A stretch of DNA of 64,000 bases, taken from Bacillota bacterium. GTDB lineage: Bacteria > Bacillota_A > Clostridia > Lachnospirales > Lachnospiraceae. Shown here one piece after another: positions 56,054-64,000 of this stretch. Every line of letters begins with the position of its first letter. The first letter of the stretch is position 1. A program made the position numbers and the translations under genes. The notes below the pieces were generated by a model. That model saw only the letters and a list, made by a program, of their open reading frames with translations. It did no database searches and was not told the origin of the DNA. Location of the stretch: NCBI GenBank assembly GCA_023443625.1, contig JAEZTQ010000064.1:1-64000 (forward strand), given 5' to 3'.

Positions 56054-56310
56054 AAGGCTATATAGAGGAACGTGCGGCTGAGATCGCAAATTTTATTATT
56101 GACAATAATGCGACTGTAAGGCAGACCGCAAAGCAGTTTGGCATCTCGAAGTCAACGGTACATAAGGACGTAACGGAACGTCTGACACAAATTAACCCCT
56201 CCCTCGCAGAAAGAGCTCGGGTAGTCTTAGATCTTAATAAGTCAGAACGTCATATCAGGGGCGGCCTAGCAACCAAGGAGAAATATCTTCATAAAACGAG
56301 ATATAATTAG
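56050..56310 (+). CDS. spoIIID: Sporulation transcription factor SpoIIID
   Basis: SpoIIID is the mother-cell DNA-binding protein that acts with SigE and helps switch to SigK. The 86-residue protein has the HTH ATVRQTAKQFGISKSTVHKDVTERL and the basic tail of the family. Its start is preceded by a hairpin rather than an exposed ribosome site. It is monocistronic with a strong terminator. Confidence 0.95.
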   Translation: MKGYIEERAAEIANFIIDNNATVRQTAKQFGISKSTVHKDVTERLTQINPSLAERARVVLDLNKSERHIRGGLATKEKYLHKTRYN

Positions 56311-56343
56311 GATTGATAAAAGTAAAGAGTATAAGTGGAGAAG

Positions 56344-56384
56344 AGATTGTCCTATAAGCTTAGCTTAAGGATAATCTTTTTTTT
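56344..56384 (+). terminator. Terminator after spoIIID
   Basis: AGATTGTCCT pairs with AGGATAATCT, followed by eight T. The long repeat copy starts on this T-run. Confidence 0.88.
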
Positions 56385-56553
56385 ATTTCATAGGAAATTT
56401 CTCGTTACTGTATAGTGTTAAATTATGAGCCTATGAAATAAAAAATCACTGCGTGAAGCATGCGCACCTCGCAGCAAGGAAGTATATTGCTTCGCAATCC
56501 CCCTCGGGCGCAGAGTGTCAGCAAGCTGACACTTTGTTCTTCCAATAGGAAAT
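56382..56553. repeat. Dispersed modular repeat, long copy
   Basis: It has hairpin 1 (TTATTTCATAGG/CCTATGAAATAA) with the same 34-nt loop as the copy at 4527, the central module from TGCGCACCTCGC to CTCGGGCGC, and the 3' hairpin GTGTCAGC/GCTGACAC at about 56516-56533. It ends with CCAATAGGAAATT. Short open frames on both strands here are artefacts. Confidence 0.88.
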
Positions 56554-56647
56554 TAACAAATGCTGCGGGTAGATTTCTCTTCTTGTTAAAATCGGATTTT
56601 TTTGCAGCAGAAAATAAAAAATGCTGTAAAAATACCACATCATGTGC

Positions 56648-56699
56648 TATAATTAAGACAGTGCGCTTAAAAATAGGTACATTGTTTTATGCTTAACAA
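56648..56699 (+). promoter_or_regulatory. rnf promoter region with Rex-like operator
   Basis: TATAAT lies at 56648-56653 (the -35 is poor). TTGTTTTATGCTTAACAA at 56682-56699 matches the clostridial Rex pattern TTGTTAA-N4-TTAACAA with two mismatches in the left arm. A further ATTAACAAAG and AACAATGTAC follow. Position just downstream of the -10 fits NADH-responsive repression of rnf. This is inference. Confidence 0.5.
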
Positions 56700-56825
56700 A
56701 GACTGAAAAATCATTAACAAAGTTAGAAAAAATCTTCACAAACTTCGAGATTAGTTTAACAATGTACGGCAGGGTTTGACAAAACCATAGCAAAAAAACA
56801 AAACAAAGAAGGAAGGCTAAATTTT

Positions 56826-58172
56826 ATGGGTAGGTCTACATTTAAAGGCGGAATCCACATATATGATAGGAAAGATTTGTCAATGGATATGCCTATAACA
56901 ATCCTTTTACCAAAAGGTGATTTGGTGTTTCCCTTATCCCAGCATATAGGTGCTCCAGCGAAGGCCTTGGTTGCAAAAGGGGACAGAGTCCTGGTAGGTC
57001 AAAAGATAGGGGAGGCAGCTGGATTTATCTCTGCCAATGTTATCAGTTCCATATCTGGTACAGTAAAAGATATTGAAAAAAGATTAACTGTTCAGGGTGA
57101 TTTGGTTGAATCTATAGTAATAAATAATGATCATGAATACATAACTGTTGAGGATTTTGGCAAGGAAAGAGATTATAAAAAACTATCGAAAAAGGAAATA
57201 AGAGAGATTGTGAAAGAGGCTGGTATTACAGGCCTTGGTGGAGCAGGCTTCCCAACACATGTAAAATTAACACCAGAGAACGATGATAAGATTGAATACA
57301 TCATAGTGAATGGCGCAGAGTGTGAGCCTTATCTGACATCAGATTATCGAAGAATGTTAGAAGAAGCAGACAAGTTAGTCAGTGGGTTAAAGATTATGCT
57401 TCAGTTATTCGAAAAAGCCAAAGGTATTATTGCTATTGAAGATAATAAGCCCCAAGCCATCAATGCAGTGAAAGAAGCTGCAGCTAAGGAGAGTAATATT
57501 GAGGTACGAGTCTTAAAGACGAAATATCCACAAGGAGGAGAACGTCAACTTGTTTATGCCGTTACAAGGAGAAAGTTAAATTCCAAAAAGCTCCCTGCGG
57601 ATGTGGGTTGTATCGTAGATAATATTGACACAGTTATTGCTATCTACAATGCAGTGGCACTTAATACTCCCTTGATTCACAGGACTTTAACCGTTTCTGG
57701 TAAAGCCATCAAGAAACCGGGTAATTTTGAAGTACTCATAGGAACAGATTATAGTGAACTTCTAGAGGCAGCAGGTGGTTTTGTTGCCAAGCCTGAGAAG
57801 ATAATTTCTGGTGGACCTATGATGGGGAATGCTCTATTTAACATTAATGTACCAGTTACAAAGAGGAGTTCTGCATTACTGGCTTTTGTCGTGGATGATG
57901 CAGCCTTGTCTGAAACCCCCTGTATTCGCTGTGGACGATGTCTTACAGCCTGTCCCCTTGGGCTGATGCCTTTTGAACTAGCTTTGCTTAGCATGCATGG
58001 AGAAGAAGATGCCTTCACCAAAGGAGGGGGACTAGAGTGCTGTGGTTGCGGATGCTGTTCTTATATCTGTCCTGCTAAGAAGGGATTAACACAGTCTATA
58101 TTCCAACAAAGGAATATAATCCTGGAGAAGAATAAAAAGAAGAGCAAGAAGGTTCAGGAGGTAAAAGCATGA
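56826..58172 (+). CDS. rnfC: Rnf complex subunit RnfC
   Basis: RnfC is the peripheral NADH-binding subunit of the ferredoxin:NAD+ oxidoreductase that pumps Na+ or H+. The 448-residue protein has the flavin/NADH region GLGGAGFPTHVKL and two [4Fe-4S] motifs near the C terminus (Cys366-376 in CIRCGRCLTACP and Cys405-415 in CCGCGCCSYICP). AAGGAAGG precedes the ATG. It is first in rnfC-D-G-E-A-B and overlaps rnfD by four bases. Confidence 0.97.
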   Translation: MGRSTFKGGIHIYDRKDLSMDMPITILLPKGDLVFPLSQHIGAPAKALVAKGDRVLVGQKIGEAAGFISANVISSISGTVKDIEKRLTVQGDLVESIVINNDHEYITVEDFGKERDYKKLSKKEIREIVKEAGITGLGGAGFPTHVKLTPENDDKIEYIIVNGAECEPYLTSDYRRMLEEADKLVSGLKIMLQLFEKAKGIIAIEDNKPQAINAVKEAAAKESNIEVRVLKTKYPQGGERQLVYAVTRRKLNSKKLPADVGCIVDNIDTVIAIYNAVALNTPLIHRTLTVSGKAIKKPGNFEVLIGTDYSELLEAAGGFVAKPEKIISGGPMMGNALFNINVPVTKRSSALLAFVVDDAALSETPCIRCGRCLTACPLGLMPFELALLSMHGEEDAFTKGGGLECCGCGCCSYICPAKKGLTQSIFQQRNIILEKNKKKSKKVQEVKA

Positions 58173-59164
58173 GTGATTTGATGCATGTGTCAGCAGCTCC
58201 CCATAAAAGGAGTAAAGATAATACGAGAAATATTATGCAGGATGTAATCATTGCCTTAATTCCCACTGGATTATTTGGTATATATAATTTTGGTCTTTCT
58301 GCATGCATGGTAATAGTAATTTCAGTGTTCGCCTGTGTTGCAACAGAGCATCTATACTGTAAATTTATGAAGCTTCCTTCTTCTGTAGGAGATTTAAGTG
58401 CCGTAATTACAGGATTGTTATTGGCATATAATTTGCCTTATGGATTTCCTTTGTGGATGGCTGCTTTGGGTGGTATCTTTGCCATTATAGTTGTTAAAAT
58501 GATTTTTGGTGGTATAGGACAGAACTTTATGAATCCTGCCTTGGCTGCCCGTGCCTTTTTACTAATTAGTTTTCCTAGTAGGATGACAAGCTTTGCTGTT
58601 GAGAAAGTTACATCTCCTGGAATAATGGATTACATACAAAAGGGTGCTCAAGTTATAGATGGTATCTCTTCTACTACGCCCTTAGCATCTCTAAAAGCAG
58701 GAGAAACTTTAGATTTGTATAGTATGTTTCTGGGTAATAGGGGAGGAACCATTGGAGAAACCAGTGCTATAGCCTTATTAATTGGTGCAGCATATTTGCT
58801 CCTTAGGAGAGTAATAAAACTTAGAATTCCTTTATGTTACTTAGTATCCTTTTCCCTTTTTATATTAATTTTCGGCGAAAAAGGGTTTGATATATCCTTT
58901 CTTCTGAGCCATCTCTTTGGTGGTGGATTATTATTAGGTGTCTTCTTTATGGCAACGGATTATACCACTAGCCCAATTACTCCCCTGGGTCAGATTGTTT
59001 TTGGTATATTTTTGGGACTCCTCACTGGTTTGTTCCGTATTTATGGAGCAACTGCAGAGGGTGTATCCTATGCAATTATTTTTGGTAATATGCTGGTACC
59101 ATTAATTGATAAGGTAACACGCCCTAGATTCTTTGGAAAGGAGCGTGCTATTAATGGAAAATAA
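58169..59164 (+). CDS. rnfD: Rnf complex subunit RnfD
   Basis: This 331-residue membrane subunit carries covalent FMN. The helix-rich protein has GQNFMNPALAARAFLLISFP and MATDYTTSPITPLGQ. The flavinylation motif, usually SGATPL, is DGISSTTPL here with Thr170 as the expected acceptor. Start and stop overlap with its neighbours, indicating coupled translation. Confidence 0.96.
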   Translation: MSDLMHVSAAPHKRSKDNTRNIMQDVIIALIPTGLFGIYNFGLSACMVIVISVFACVATEHLYCKFMKLPSSVGDLSAVITGLLLAYNLPYGFPLWMAALGGIFAIIVVKMIFGGIGQNFMNPALAARAFLLISFPSRMTSFAVEKVTSPGIMDYIQKGAQVIDGISSTTPLASLKAGETLDLYSMFLGNRGGTIGETSAIALLIGAAYLLLRRVIKLRIPLCYLVSFSLFILIFGEKGFDISFLLSHLFGGGLLLGVFFMATDYTTSPITPLGQIVFGIFLGLLTGLFRIYGATAEGVSYAIIFGNMLVPLIDKVTRPRFFGKERAINGK

Positions 59165-59825
59165 AAACATGACCAAAAAGAAATCAAATCCTCTGGCAGC
59201 ATTGATAAAGGATGCTTTGGCTTTATTTGTTATTACCTTGGTGTCCGGTCTGGCTCTAAGCTTTATATACGAGATCACCAAGGAACCCATTGCGACACAG
59301 AAACTTCTAAAAGAAGAGGAGGCTAGCCAAAAGGTTTTTTCTGATGCAGTTACCTTTGAAGATGATGAAGAGTTAATGGAGAAAATCAGGGAAGCCGGAG
59401 ATTTAGAGGAACTAGATCCTATCTATAAAGGAATTACCATTGATAGCGTTCGTAAGGATTATGATGAAGACCATAATCTATTAGGCTATAATATTGGGGT
59501 ATCAACCACCAATGGCTACAAGGATGTAATCAGTCTTATGATTGGATATTCCCTAGATGGGACAATCAAGGGGATTGCAATTACATCAATTAATGAGACG
59601 CCAGGCCTTGGAATGCTGGTGACGGGTAAAGAATTTATCAATCAGTACATTGGCAAAGAAGTGAGTCGCTTTGTAGTTACAACAAAGGGAGCCTCTTCAG
59701 AGGAAGAAATAGACGCTATCACTATGGCAACCATATCCACAGATGCGGTAACCAATGCAATTAATTCAGCTATTGATATTATTCAGAGATTTGCGACAGA
59801 TTTAGGAGGTGGACAAAGTGAATAA
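59154..59825 (+). CDS. rnfG: Rnf complex subunit RnfG
   Basis: This 223-residue subunit has one N-terminal membrane helix and an extracytoplasmic FMN_bind domain. The acceptor motif reads DAITMAT with Thr193 as the probable FMN site, where most RnfG have SGAT. TPGLGMLVTGKEFINQY is typical. The start at 59154 follows AAGGAGCG and overlaps rnfD by 11 bases. Confidence 0.95.
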   Translation: MENKNMTKKKSNPLAALIKDALALFVITLVSGLALSFIYEITKEPIATQKLLKEEEASQKVFSDAVTFEDDEELMEKIREAGDLEELDPIYKGITIDSVRKDYDEDHNLLGYNIGVSTTNGYKDVISLMIGYSLDGTIKGIAITSINETPGLGMLVTGKEFINQYIGKEVSRFVVTTKGASSEEEIDAITMATISTDAVTNAINSAIDIIQRFATDLGGGQSE

Positions 59826-60573
59826 GTATTTGGAACGTATTTATAACGGTATCCTTAAAGAAAATCCAACCTTTATCATAATGTTGGGAATGTGTCCTAC
59901 TCTGGCAGTTACCACTTCAGGTAATAATGGTTTATATATGGGTCTTACAACCACAGCTGTTTTAGCTGCCTCCAATATTTTGATTTCTGCACTAAGAAAG
60001 TTCATTCCCGATAAAGTGCGTATACCTGCATATATTGTAGTAGTAGCCTCCTTGGTTACCATAGTACAGCTTTTATTGGAAGCTTATCTTCCTGTAGTAA
60101 ATGAATTGCTGGGTATTTATATACCATTGATTGTAGTTAACTGTATCATCTTAGGTCGTGCAGAAGCCTATGCGGCTAAAAATTCTGTTGGTTTATCCTT
60201 ATTTGATGGTATTGGTATGGGACTAGGCTTTACTTTGGCTCTAACAATCATTGGTATTTTCCGTGAGATAATAGGTGCTGGAACAATCTTTGGGGTGTCA
60301 GTAACTCCAGACTCTTTTGAACCTGTATCAATTTTTGTAATGGCACCGGGAGCTTTATTTACTTTAGCAATCCTTACAGCCTTACAAAATAAGTTTAAGT
60401 TACCCTCTGCAACCAATGGATCTGCAAAAAGCAGCGCTGGCTGCGGTGGAGAATGCTCCAGTTGCGGTGGCAATATTTGTACTACGAATCGTGAGAAGCT
60501 TACTGGTAAGTTGGATTTGGAGCAGGCTAAGGCAACTGAGAAGACACAGATTAAGGAGGAGAAAACCAGATGA
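59818..60573 (+). CDS. rnfE: Rnf complex subunit RnfE with Cys-rich tail
   Basis: The 251-residue protein has six membrane helices, with GMCPTLAVTTS near the N terminus and FREIIGAGTIFG. GTG 59818 follows AGGAGGTGG at proper distance. After the last helix the protein has an added hydrophilic tail of about 50 residues with a Cys cluster, GCGGECSSCGGNIC, not part of the usual RnfE core. The tail could bind metal or a cluster. It overlaps rnfA by four bases. Confidence 0.94.
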   Translation: MNKYLERIYNGILKENPTFIIMLGMCPTLAVTTSGNNGLYMGLTTTAVLAASNILISALRKFIPDKVRIPAYIVVVASLVTIVQLLLEAYLPVVNELLGIYIPLIVVNCIILGRAEAYAAKNSVGLSLFDGIGMGLGFTLALTIIGIFREIIGAGTIFGVSVTPDSFEPVSIFVMAPGALFTLAILTALQNKFKLPSATNGSAKSSAGCGGECSSCGGNICTTNREKLTGKLDLEQAKATEKTQIKEEKTR

Positions 60574-61145
60574 AAGAACTACTTATAATTATCATCTCTT
60601 CAGCACTTATTAATAACGTTGTACTTAGTAGTTTTCTTGGTTTGTGTCCTTTCTTAGGAGTGTCAAAGAAAACCAATACAGCAATTGGAATGGGTGGTGC
60701 CGTAGTATTTGTTATAACTGTTGCATCTGCCCTATGTAGCTTAATCTATACACATATTTTAGTGAAACTAGAGTTAGAGTACCTACAGACTATTGTATTT
60801 ATTCTGGTAATAGCTTGCTTGGTACAGTTTGTTGAATTGGTATTAAAAAAATATAGTAGAGCCTTATATAATTCCCTCGGTGTATATCTGCCACTGATTA
60901 CTACCAACTGTGCGGTACTTGGTGTTGCCATAATTAACGTAAATAAAGGCTATGGACTTATCTCAAGTATCGTTAATGGGTTTGGAACCTCAGTAGGATT
61001 TACTATCGCTATTGTTGTTATGGCGGGAATTCGAGAAAGAATTGAATATAACAAAATTCCAAAGAGCTTTCAAGGTTCTCCTATTGTACTTATAACTGCT
61101 GGTTTAATGGCTATGGCCTTCTTTGGCTTTGCCGGTTTATTTTAG
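60570..61145 (+). CDS. rnfA: Rnf complex subunit RnfA
   Basis: The 191-residue membrane subunit is homologous to RnfE and forms the paired membrane core. It has NNVVLSSFLGLCPFLGVSKK and YLPLITTNCAVLGVA, whose Cys residues help hold the membrane Fe-S cluster in known structures. ATG overlaps the rnfE stop. Confidence 0.97.
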   Translation: MKELLIIIISSALINNVVLSSFLGLCPFLGVSKKTNTAIGMGGAVVFVITVASALCSLIYTHILVKLELEYLQTIVFILVIACLVQFVELVLKKYSRALYNSLGVYLPLITTNCAVLGVAIINVNKGYGLISSIVNGFGTSVGFTIAIVVMAGIRERIEYNKIPKSFQGSPIVLITAGLMAMAFFGFAGLF

Positions 61146-61163
61146 AAGGGAGGAAGAAGCATA

Positions 61164-62033
61164 ATGACACAGATAATTATTTTTGAAGGCTTCCTCTCAT
61201 CCGTGAATGGAGTGCTTACTACCACTGCTTTTAGTATGAAGGGTGTGGTGATGGCAACGATTGTAGTCGCTGCTGTAGGTTTATTTATCGGTCTTTTTCT
61301 TGGTTTTGCGGCAAAGGCATTTGAGATGCAGGTTGATGAGAAAGAAGTAGCAATTAGAGAACTACTTCCAGGAGCGAATTGCGGTGGTTGTGGCTTTCCC
61401 GGTTGTGACGGCCTTGCCAGTGCTATTGCCAAGGGTGAAGCTTTGGCTAATGCCTGTCCTGTTGCTACAAAGGAAAATCATAATTTGATAGCAGAAGTCA
61501 TGGGTTCTGTTTTAGAGGAAACAGAGAGAAAAGTAGCCTTTGTAAAATGCTCGGGTACCTGTGATAAGACAGCTGTGAAATACGAATATTATGGTATACA
61601 AGACTGTAATAAGGCCATTAATGTACCGGGTAAAGGAAATAAGCTATGTAGTCATGGTTGTCTTGGGTTTGGCTCCTGTGTTAAGGCCTGTGTTTTTGAT
61701 GCCCTTAAAATTATAGATGGCATCGCAGTAGTTGATAAAGACAAATGTACTAGCTGCAGTTCCTGTGTATCTCAGTGTCCTAACAAGTTAATTGAGATGG
61801 TACCTGTTTCTGCAAGACATCATGTGGTATGTAACTCACCAGAGAAGGGTAAAGATGTTAAGGCTGCATGTAGTGCTGGCTGTATTGGCTGTAAATTATG
61901 TGTTAAAAACTGTGAGTTTGATGCTATCCATGTAGAGAATAATTTGGCCTTCATTGATTATAGCAAATGTACCAACTGTGGAAAATGTGCTGCAGTATGT
62001 CCGGTAAAGGTAATCAGAGTACAGAGTGTATAG
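61164..62033 (+). CDS. rnfB: Rnf complex subunit RnfB
   Basis: RnfB accepts electrons from ferredoxin. The 289-residue protein has an N-terminal membrane helix, the domain with NCGGCGFPGCDG and a following Cys, then four ferredoxin-type Cys groups (CLGFGSCVKAC, CTSCSSCVSQCP, CIGCKLCVKNC, CTNCGKCAAVCP). AAGGGAGGAAG precedes the ATG. It is last in the operon. Confidence 0.97.
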   Translation: MTQIIIFEGFLSSVNGVLTTTAFSMKGVVMATIVVAAVGLFIGLFLGFAAKAFEMQVDEKEVAIRELLPGANCGGCGFPGCDGLASAIAKGEALANACPVATKENHNLIAEVMGSVLEETERKVAFVKCSGTCDKTAVKYEYYGIQDCNKAINVPGKGNKLCSHGCLGFGSCVKACVFDALKIIDGIAVVDKDKCTSCSSCVSQCPNKLIEMVPVSARHHVVCNSPEKGKDVKAACSAGCIGCKLCVKNCEFDAIHVENNLAFIDYSKCTNCGKCAAVCPVKVIRVQSV

Positions 62034-62095
62034 GGTATAAGAGTTAAAAATAATAATTTATCAAGCAATAATGATATAAGGGATCCCTAAAGAAC

Positions 62096-62144
62096 AAAAA
62101 TGCATGGAGAAAGAGAGTTGATATCTTGCCTCCATGTATTTTTG
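62096..62144 (+). terminator. Terminator of the rnf operon
   Basis: AAAAATGCATGGAG pairs with CTCCATGTATTTTT around a 20-nt loop. Confidence 0.82.
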
Positions 62145-62186
62145 CTTTGTAATCCCCTTGGATGTGAAGTGTCAGCAAGCTATAAT
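62144..62186. repeat. Dispersed repeat, partial copy after the rnf terminator
   Basis: TTTGTAATCCCCTTGGATGT and AAGTGTCAGCAAGCT match the end of the central module and the first arm of the 3' hairpin; the second arm has decayed. Confidence 0.65.
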
Positions 62187-62301
62187 TTATTTTACTTTTG
62201 ATTGATTACTAATTTCATATTGAAGAAGCTAGTAAGTTTCATTATAATAATGTATACATGAATTGTATTTATATGGTTAATAAAGAGGGGGAGTGGTTGA
62301 T

Positions 62302-64000
62302 TTGGTAACAATTAAGGAGGTAGCAGCTGCTGCTGGAGTATCTTTGGGTACGGCTTCTAATGTGATAAATGGAAAGACAAATAATAAAGATTTAATTGAA
62401 AGAGTGGAAGAAGCTATCCGTTTGCTCGATTATAGGCCGGATGCAAAAGCCAGAAGCTTAAAAAGTGCCCATACTTTTTTAATTGGTATAGTTGTAGATA
62501 GTTTAAATGATTATAGTACCCAACAACTTCTTTCATCCTTAGAAAGACAGTTTCGTAGCAGGGGCTATAGTATCGTACTTAGAACGTCTGGTAATAATGC
62601 AATCTTAGAAAGCAAGAATATAGAGTACTTTATTCAGTTGGGAGTAGATGGAATTATCATCAGTACATCTCAGAAGAAAAAAAGTTGGTTAAAAAAAATA
62701 AAAGGAAAAAATATACCCATCGTATATATTACAAGGTCAACTCACATTGATTTAATGTCAGATAGGATATATATTAGCCATAGACCTGCCTTAGAGAAAT
62801 TTTTTCATTGGTGTAAGTCGAAACAATACAAAAAAACAGGATTTATCTTAGAGATGGCTTCTTTTTCTATCAAAGAACTAGAACAGGTAGCAAGGGAACA
62901 TCATGCTGATATTCTATATAAAATAGTGGGAGATAATAGTGGTGAGAGTGGATTTAAAGCTGCTTATGAGCTTTTGTATGAGAATCCAGACATTGATAAC
63001 CTAGTCATTGGAGGTACGATGCTAGCCAAAGGAGTTCATAAGGTACTTCAGATTAAGGGCATATGGAATAACATAGCTCTGGTTTGTGTTGCACCGGAGA
63101 GTTGGATTGATAACGATGGAATTTATGATGGTATTATTGAGATATCAGATTATGATATAGGTTGTATAGCCAGTAATAGGTTGTTAGAAAAGATAGATAA
63201 TACGGATCTGGTGGATAATAAGTTATTAAAAGTATATTCAGATTTTAAGGAGAAGAAAGCTTCGCTAAAGGATCAGTTATTAATTGGGAAGCAGGGTGCG
63301 TCTATCAATCTGGCTTTACTAGAAACAGAAACATCGAATGTTTTAAAAATGTTATCTGAGGTCTATGAAAAAACCACTGGGGTTCATATTAACTATTATT
63401 TTTATAAATATTTTGACTTATGGAATTTAATCACAAATGAAGAGGAATTAAAAAATAAAAATATTGACATAGTCATGTTTGATATTTTATGGAAAGATAA
63501 TCTAATGGAGCATAACATGCTAAAGGATATCTCTTTTCTCTTTCAGAAGCAGCCAGAATATTTTGAGGATTATATCAATAATATTACCGATAATTTCTGT
63601 ATCCATAATGATAAGTTGTATGGATTACCCTTTATGACAGGTACTCAATTATTGATTTATCAGAAGGACCTATTTGAAGACAATTCTTTTAAAATCCAGT
63701 TCCGCAGACAATTTGGTAAGGAGCTTAGAGTTCCTCAGACCTGGGAAGAATTCAATCAAATAGCTGAATTTTTTACGAAGGAATATAATGATAAATCACC
63801 AGTATCCTATGGAACTGCCCTAATTAACGAAGGTAATTTGTATAATAGTATAGATTTTTTAAACCGCTTATGGACCTATGAGGATATTAATTCAGATGGG
63901 AAGGGATGGCATTTGAACTCTGAAAATATCAAAGTTGCTCTAAAAAATTATAAAAATGCCTTTTGTTTTTCTGATATAAATGCCAGATTTAATACCTGGG
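62302..64000 (+). CDS. LacI-type regulator fused to an extracellular-type solute-binding domain (3' partial)
   Basis: The frame starts at TTG 62302, with GAGGGGG upstream, and runs off the window. Residues 1-50 are a LacI HTH (VTIKEVAAAAGVSLGTASNVINGK). About 55-330 is the periplasmic-binding-type sensor (FLIGIVVDSLNDYSTQQLLSSLE, GVDGIIISTS). From about 335 a second module resembles family-1 ABC solute-binding proteins (NVLKMLSEVYEKTTGVHINYYFYK, DNFCIHNDKLYGLPFMTGTQLLIYQKDLFEDN). No signal peptide is present, so the binding domain is cytoplasmic. A typical LacI protein would end near residue 340. Confidence 0.85.
   Translation, partial: MVTIKEVAAAAGVSLGTASNVINGKTNNKDLIERVEEAIRLLDYRPDAKARSLKSAHTFLIGIVVDSLNDYSTQQLLSSLERQFRSRGYSIVLRTSGNNAILESKNIEYFIQLGVDGIIISTSQKKKSWLKKIKGKNIPIVYITRSTHIDLMSDRIYISHRPALEKFFHWCKSKQYKKTGFILEMASFSIKELEQVAREHHADILYKIVGDNSGESGFKAAYELLYENPDIDNLVIGGTMLAKGVHKVLQIKGIWNNIALVCVAPESWIDNDGIYDGIIEISDYDIGCIASNRLLEKIDNTDLVDNKLLKVYSDFKEKKASLKDQLLIGKQGASINLALLETETSNVLKMLSEVYEKTTGVHINYYFYKYFDLWNLITNEEELKNKNIDIVMFDILWKDNLMEHNMLKDISFLFQKQPEYFEDYINNITDNFCIHNDKLYGLPFMTGTQLLIYQKDLFEDNSFKIQFRRQFGKELRVPQTWEEFNQIAEFFTKEYNDKSPVSYGTALINEGNLYNSIDFLNRLWTYEDINSDGKGWHLNSENIKVALKNYKNAFCFSDINARFNTW

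Noticed and set aside
56423..56696. Open frames on both strands after spoIIID
   Set aside because: They are produced by the long repeat copy and its flank, without ribosome sites.

Overview
The window looks like chromosome from a low-GC, spore-forming, strictly anaerobic, sugar-fermenting Clostridia species, most plausibly Lachnospiraceae (relatives of Lachnoclostridium phytofermentans or Anaerocolumna). The evidence is the [FeFe]-hydrogenase maturases, a six-gene Rnf complex, sporulation genes (spoIIID, splB, a CotF-like coat protein), the glgC/glgD pair, and AT-rich intergenic DNA with strong GGAGG ribosome sites. The species is inferred. I see no tRNA, rRNA, CRISPR array, intact insertion sequence or prophage.

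Layout. 1-500: a promoter-driven structured RNA with its own terminator. 549-4443: hydE, hydG and hydF, without hydA. 4853-9362: an APH-fold kinase, a 177-bp hairpin element, a WG-repeat membrane protein and a spore photoproduct lyase. 9818-17039: glycogen operon glgB-glgC-glgD-glgA plus a second, divergent GT5 synthase. 17156-26773: mostly minus-strand genes (coat protein, HTH/membrane pair with clear operators, a MutS2-like ATPase lacking Smr, a probable ~275-nt ncRNA, a DUF255 protein and a GNAT/Nudix chimera). 26867-34861: an HxlR regulator divergent from a six-gene flavin/quinone electron-export cluster. 34984-37252: TraB-like and alpha/beta-hydrolase membrane proteins. 37579-42781: AraC regulator and araA-araB-araD. 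43201-51518: thioredoxin, Crp-family regulator, beta-CASP nuclease, pullulanase, stress proteins, GNAT, ArsC-like and PRTase-like proteins. 51637-56310: an Asp/Asn-rich protein, a 940-residue extracellular glycosidase-like protein, an ABC-permease remnant and spoIIID. 56826-62033: rnfCDGEAB behind a Rex-like site. 62302-end: a LacI regulator fused to a sugar-binding domain, cut by the window edge.

How it fits together. Glycogen storage, pullulanase and arabinose genes make or take up sugar; hydEGF and Rnf handle the reduced ferredoxin and NADH that fermentation produces. The cluster at 27516-34861 (membrane-tailed Ndh2, polyprenyl synthase, UbiA prenyltransferase, twin-domain lipoprotein, ApbE lipoprotein, Gx-transporter-like protein) matches the gene content of the flavin-based extracellular electron transfer locus described in Listeria, without an eetA gene. 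It is the most interesting system here. Its ApbE could also flavinylate RnfD and RnfG, and the acceptor motifs of all three substrates share an unusual departure from the usual Gly.

A second theme is a modular dispersed repeat (full or partial copies near 126, 382, 4527, 22251, 38674, 43611, 56382 and 62144). Its first hairpin co-varies between copies, and nearly every copy that keeps its 5' end starts on the T-tract of an intrinsic terminator.
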